A program made the position numbers and the translations under genes. Under the pieces are notes generated by a model. That model was not told where the DNA came from and searched no databases. It saw only the letters and a program-made list of their open reading frames with translations. Positions 6,109-7,200 of a stretch of 7,200 bases of DNA are shown one piece after another. How positions within the stretch are numbered: the first letter of the stretch is position 1; every line of letters begins with the position of its first letter. This DNA comes from Bacteroidaceae bacterium (lineage in GTDB: Bacteria; Bacteroidota; Bacteroidia; Bacteroidales; Bacteroidaceae), in assembly GCA_900769765.1 (NCBI GenBank), contig CAAGHW010000114.1, positions 1 to 7,200 on the forward strand, in the 5' to 3' direction.

Positions 6109-6816
6109 TTAGTCGCGTCTGTTTAGGTAAATCATTACATAATAGAGCAGTGTTGCCAATGATGACAATGCTGCTACAACGTATGTGTATGCTGCCGAGC
6201 GCAATGCTCCTGTAGCATATTTGTGGTTCTGTGAATTTGTCACGCCTGTTATCTCCAACCATTTCAATGCTCTGCGACTTGCGTCAATCTCAACAGGCAA
6301 GGTAATGAAGCTGAACAGGGTGGTGCTGGCGAAAAGTATGATACCTGCCAACAAAAGCTGTGGCATGGTCTGCACGGTAATTATACCAATGAGCAGTACC
6401 CATGACATGATACTTGACGAGAACTGTACGATAGGTACAAGTGCCGAGCGCATCTTGAGCGGTGCGTATGCATTTGCATGTTGCAATGCGTGTCCGCATT
6501 CGTGTGCAGCAACGGCTGCAGCGGCAATGCTTGCCGAGTGATATACTCCCTCGCTCAGGTTTACTGTCTTTGTTACAGGGTTGTAGTGGTCGGTGAGCAT
6601 ACCAGGTGTTGATGTTACCTTGACATCGTATATGCCGTTGTCGTGCAACATCTTGATGGCTATGTCACGTCCTGTCATGCCAATAGGCATCTTTGAGTAT
6701 TGCTCGAACTTCCTCTTGAGGTTTGCCTGAACAATATAGCTCAGAATGGCAATACCCAAGAACAGGAATATGTATGTGAAGTCGTAGCCGACGGTTGTAG
6801 TTGTTGTAAGAAACAT
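6109..6816 (-). CDS. YugP-like membrane zinc metallopeptidase
   Basis: This is a predicted integral membrane peptidase of the YugP / Zn_peptidase_2 family; its substrate is unknown. The 235-residue length fits the family (about 225-235). An HExxH zinc motif, HECGHALQH, is at 105-113: H105 and H109 as ligands and E106 as catalytic residue. A third ligand may be E176 in LPVEIDASRRAL (173-184). Hydrophobic segments at roughly 12-30, 123-147, 150-172 and 208-230 suggest four membrane helices, with the zinc motif between the first and second. The start ATG is at 6816-6814. The gene lies 70 nt downstream of purA and one base upstream of hisS, so it probably shares their transcript. I found no convincing promoter of its own. 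The family assignment comes from the motif context and hydrophobic pattern. Confidence 0.9.
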   Translation of the reverse strand: MFLTTTTTVGYDFTYIFLFLGIAILSYIVQANLKRKFEQYSKMPIGMTGRDIAIKMLHDNGIYDVKVTSTPGMLTDHYNPVTKTVNLSEGVYHSASIAAAAVAAHECGHALQHANAYAPLKMRSALVPIVQFSSSIMSWVLLIGIITVQTMPQLLLAGIILFASTTLFSFITLPVEIDASRRALKWLEITGVTNSQNHKYATGALRSAAYTYVVAALSSLATLLYYVMIYLNRRD

Positions 6817-6840
6817 TTGTATTTAAATTAAATTTTACAA

Positions 6841-6867
6841 GTAAGGGCAGGCTGACCCTGCCCCTAC
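6841..6867. repeat. 27-nt near-perfect hairpin between purA and the peptidase gene
   Basis: Arms GTAAGGGCAGG (6841-6851) and CCTGCCCCTAC (6857-6867) enclose a 5-nt loop, CTGAC. On the minus-strand transcript all 11 positions pair if one G-U is allowed. It lies just after the purA stop (6889-6887) in the direction of transcription. The sequence following it on that strand is TTACTTGTAAAATTTAATTT, A/T-rich but without a clean U-run. It could be a weak terminator or attenuator, an mRNA-stabilising hairpin, or a dispersed palindromic repeat. GGGGCAGG...CCTGCCC palindromes are typical of intergenic repeats. Its function is undetermined. Confidence 0.7.
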
Positions 6868-6886
6868 ATTCTGTGTCTTGAACGTC

Positions 6887-7200
6887 TTAAATAGAACGTG
6901 TGATTGTCTGGTCGCGGTCGGGGCCGATAGAGAGATACTTCACAGGAACGCCCAACTCCTTCTCAAGGAACTTGATGTACTCCTTGAACTCAACAGGCAG
7001 TTCCTCTTCGCTTCTCAACTTTGTAAGGTCGGTCTGCCAGCCTTTGATTTCGGTATATACAGGCTCTACACCCTCGATGTCATAAGGCATGTGTGACAAT
7101 GTCTCGCCATCCTTTTTGTAGGCGATACAAGCCTTGATGGTGGGGAATGTGTCGAGCACGTCGCTCTTCATCAGAATAAGGTGTGTAACACCGTTAATCA
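6887..7200 (-). CDS. purA: Adenylosuccinate synthetase PurA, C-terminal part (cut by right window edge)
   Basis: PurA joins IMP and aspartate using GTP to give adenylosuccinate, the committed step to AMP. Only the last 103 residues are in the window; the start lies beyond the right edge. The visible part begins INGVTHLILMKSDVLDTF, matching the conserved region that holds the guanine-recognition motif (TKLD in E. coli). Here it reads MKSD, so the lysine and aspartate are kept. Further on come IKACIAY, EPVYTEIKGWQTDLT and the near-terminal SIGPDRDQTITRS, all typical of the family C-terminus. The stop is TAA at 6889-6887. The ATG at 7171-7169 is internal, not the true start, because the conserved frame continues upstream to the edge. 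It is the first visible gene of the leftward purA-peptidase-hisS cluster. No defect is seen in the visible part. Confidence 0.96.
   Translation of the reverse strand, partial: INGVTHLILMKSDVLDTFPTIKACIAYKKDGETLSHMPYDIEGVEPVYTEIKGWQTDLTKLRSEEELPVEFKEYIKFLEKELGVPVKYLSIGPDRDQTITRSI

Overview
The window looks like ordinary chromosomal DNA from a member of the Bacteroidales (Bacteroides/Prevotella type). Three things point there. The protein sequences of AckA, Pta, HisS and PurA read like that group. Base composition is intermediate. The two promoters I can find follow the Bacteroidota pattern (TTTG-type -33 box, 19-bp spacer, TAnnTTTG-type -7 box) and not the E. coli sigma-70 pattern, and clear Shine-Dalgarno sequences are not evident. 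Genus cannot be fixed from the sequence alone.

Layout, left to right. (1) A leftward pta-ackA operon for acetate fermentation: pta is complete (482-1492), and ackA is cut by the left edge after about 128 codons. Their spacer holds a 58-bp imperfect palindrome that looks like a dispersed repeat. (2) A 202-bp divergent intergenic region with one promoter for pta (leftward) and one for ravA (rightward). (3) A rightward two-gene operon: a MoxR-family AAA+ ATPase of the RavA type (1695-3254) and a VWA-domain partner of the ViaA type (3247-4689). The genes overlap by 8 nt, and a 15-bp direct repeat spans the junction. (4) A strong, apparently bidirectional terminator (4688-4728) between the convergent viaA and hisS. 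(5) A leftward cluster purA (partial, right edge) - YugP-like membrane zinc peptidase - hisS. The last two genes are one base apart. A 27-nt hairpin lies between purA and the peptidase gene.

How the genes work together. Pta and AckA convert acetyl-CoA to acetate with ATP formation. RavA and ViaA are expected to form an ATPase/metal-binding-adaptor pair; in E. coli the pair is linked to respiratory complexes and aminoglycoside sensitivity, but its job in an anaerobic bacteroidete is open. PurA (AMP synthesis) and HisS (tRNA charging) are housekeeping enzymes that appear to share transcription with the peptidase. I found no RNA genes, CRISPR arrays, insertion sequences or phage genes, and no intergenic stretch longer than 300 bases. 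The most interesting part is the ravA-viaA pair, with its diverged RavA C-terminal region and unusual gene junction. I do not see convincing evidence of a wholly new system.
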